Positions 12,826-12,943 of a stretch of 12,943 nucleotides of DNA are shown here, one piece after another. Location of the stretch: positions 1-12,943 of the forward strand of contig JALVCY010000252.1 of assembly GCA_027009605.1 (NCBI GenBank), given 5' to 3'. The DNA comes from Saprospiraceae bacterium (GTDB lineage Bacteria; Bacteroidota; Bacteroidia; Chitinophagales; Saprospiraceae). The position numbers were made by a program, and so were the translations under genes. The notes under the pieces were generated by a model. The model did no database searches and was not told the DNA's origin. It was given only the letters and a program-made list of their open reading frames with translations. Every line of letters begins with the position of its first letter. The first letter of the stretch is position 1.

Positions 12826-12943
12826 CAACCACGAAGTCCGTATCCACGATAGTAATCGGGACAAGTCTAAACCAAGAGAGCCGTAGGCGAACGTCTCAAC
12901 TTCTTCAACTAGCGAAGCCTGCGAGCGAATCAACTTTTTCAAC
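12826..12943. repeat. Interspersed intergenic repeat, copy C
   Basis: The 36-nt core (12826-12861) has a single difference from copies A and B (T at 12841). It continues with AAGAGAGCC-GTA-GGCGAACGTCTCAAC as in copy B, where the loop is GAA, and ends with the 21-nt word at 12914-12934. The unit reaches the window edge and may go on. Positions 12744-12825 show no gene. Confidence 0.85.

Overview
This window looks like a chromosomal piece of a Bacteroidota genome, probably from the Saprospiraceae side of the phylum (inference). The reasons are Bacteroidota-type TAnnTTTG -7 boxes, no Shine-Dalgarno motifs at most starts, a DUF6089-like outer-membrane barrel, and intergenic gaps packed with short palindromic and tandem repeats. 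All protein genes are on the minus strand except the amidase.

Layout from left to right. Positions 1-160 carry an array of mini-hairpins between two octamer arrays. A FemAB/GNAT-like protein (143-1039) and a class I O-methyltransferase (1036-1680) form a two-gene operon with a 4-nt overlap. Positions 1681-2298 hold an interspersed repeat block and tRNA-Lys(TTT) with its own promoter and rho-independent terminator. Positions 2299-8327 are a compact minus-strand export operon, in transcription order: a Wzc/GumC-like co-polymerase with an altered kinase domain, a Wzx-like flippase, an unlisted 49-aa membrane microprotein (4559-4708), a Wzy/WaaL-like polymerase or ligase, and a secreted protein that looks like one TolC repeat instead of two. 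A DUF6089-like barrel (8608-9321, minus) and an Amidase_3 cell-wall hydrolase (9671-10837, plus) are divergent. Positions 10838-11657 are non-coding and contain a decayed palindrome of about 372 bp carrying four GC-rich hairpins, then more repeats. recF (11658-12731) follows, and the window ends in another copy of the interspersed repeat.

The export operon is the functional core: flipping of a lipid-linked unit, polymerisation or ligation, chain-length control and a candidate outer-membrane exit, with no glycosyltransferase and no recognisable Wza/OPX gene in the window. The flippase, microprotein and polymerase genes are separated by only 1 and 2 nt, so they are probably translationally coupled. 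The points most worth following are the microprotein, the half-size TolC-like protein, the substituted Walker motifs, and the repeat elements, above all the nested palindrome at 10909-11280 and the hairpin array at 36-98.
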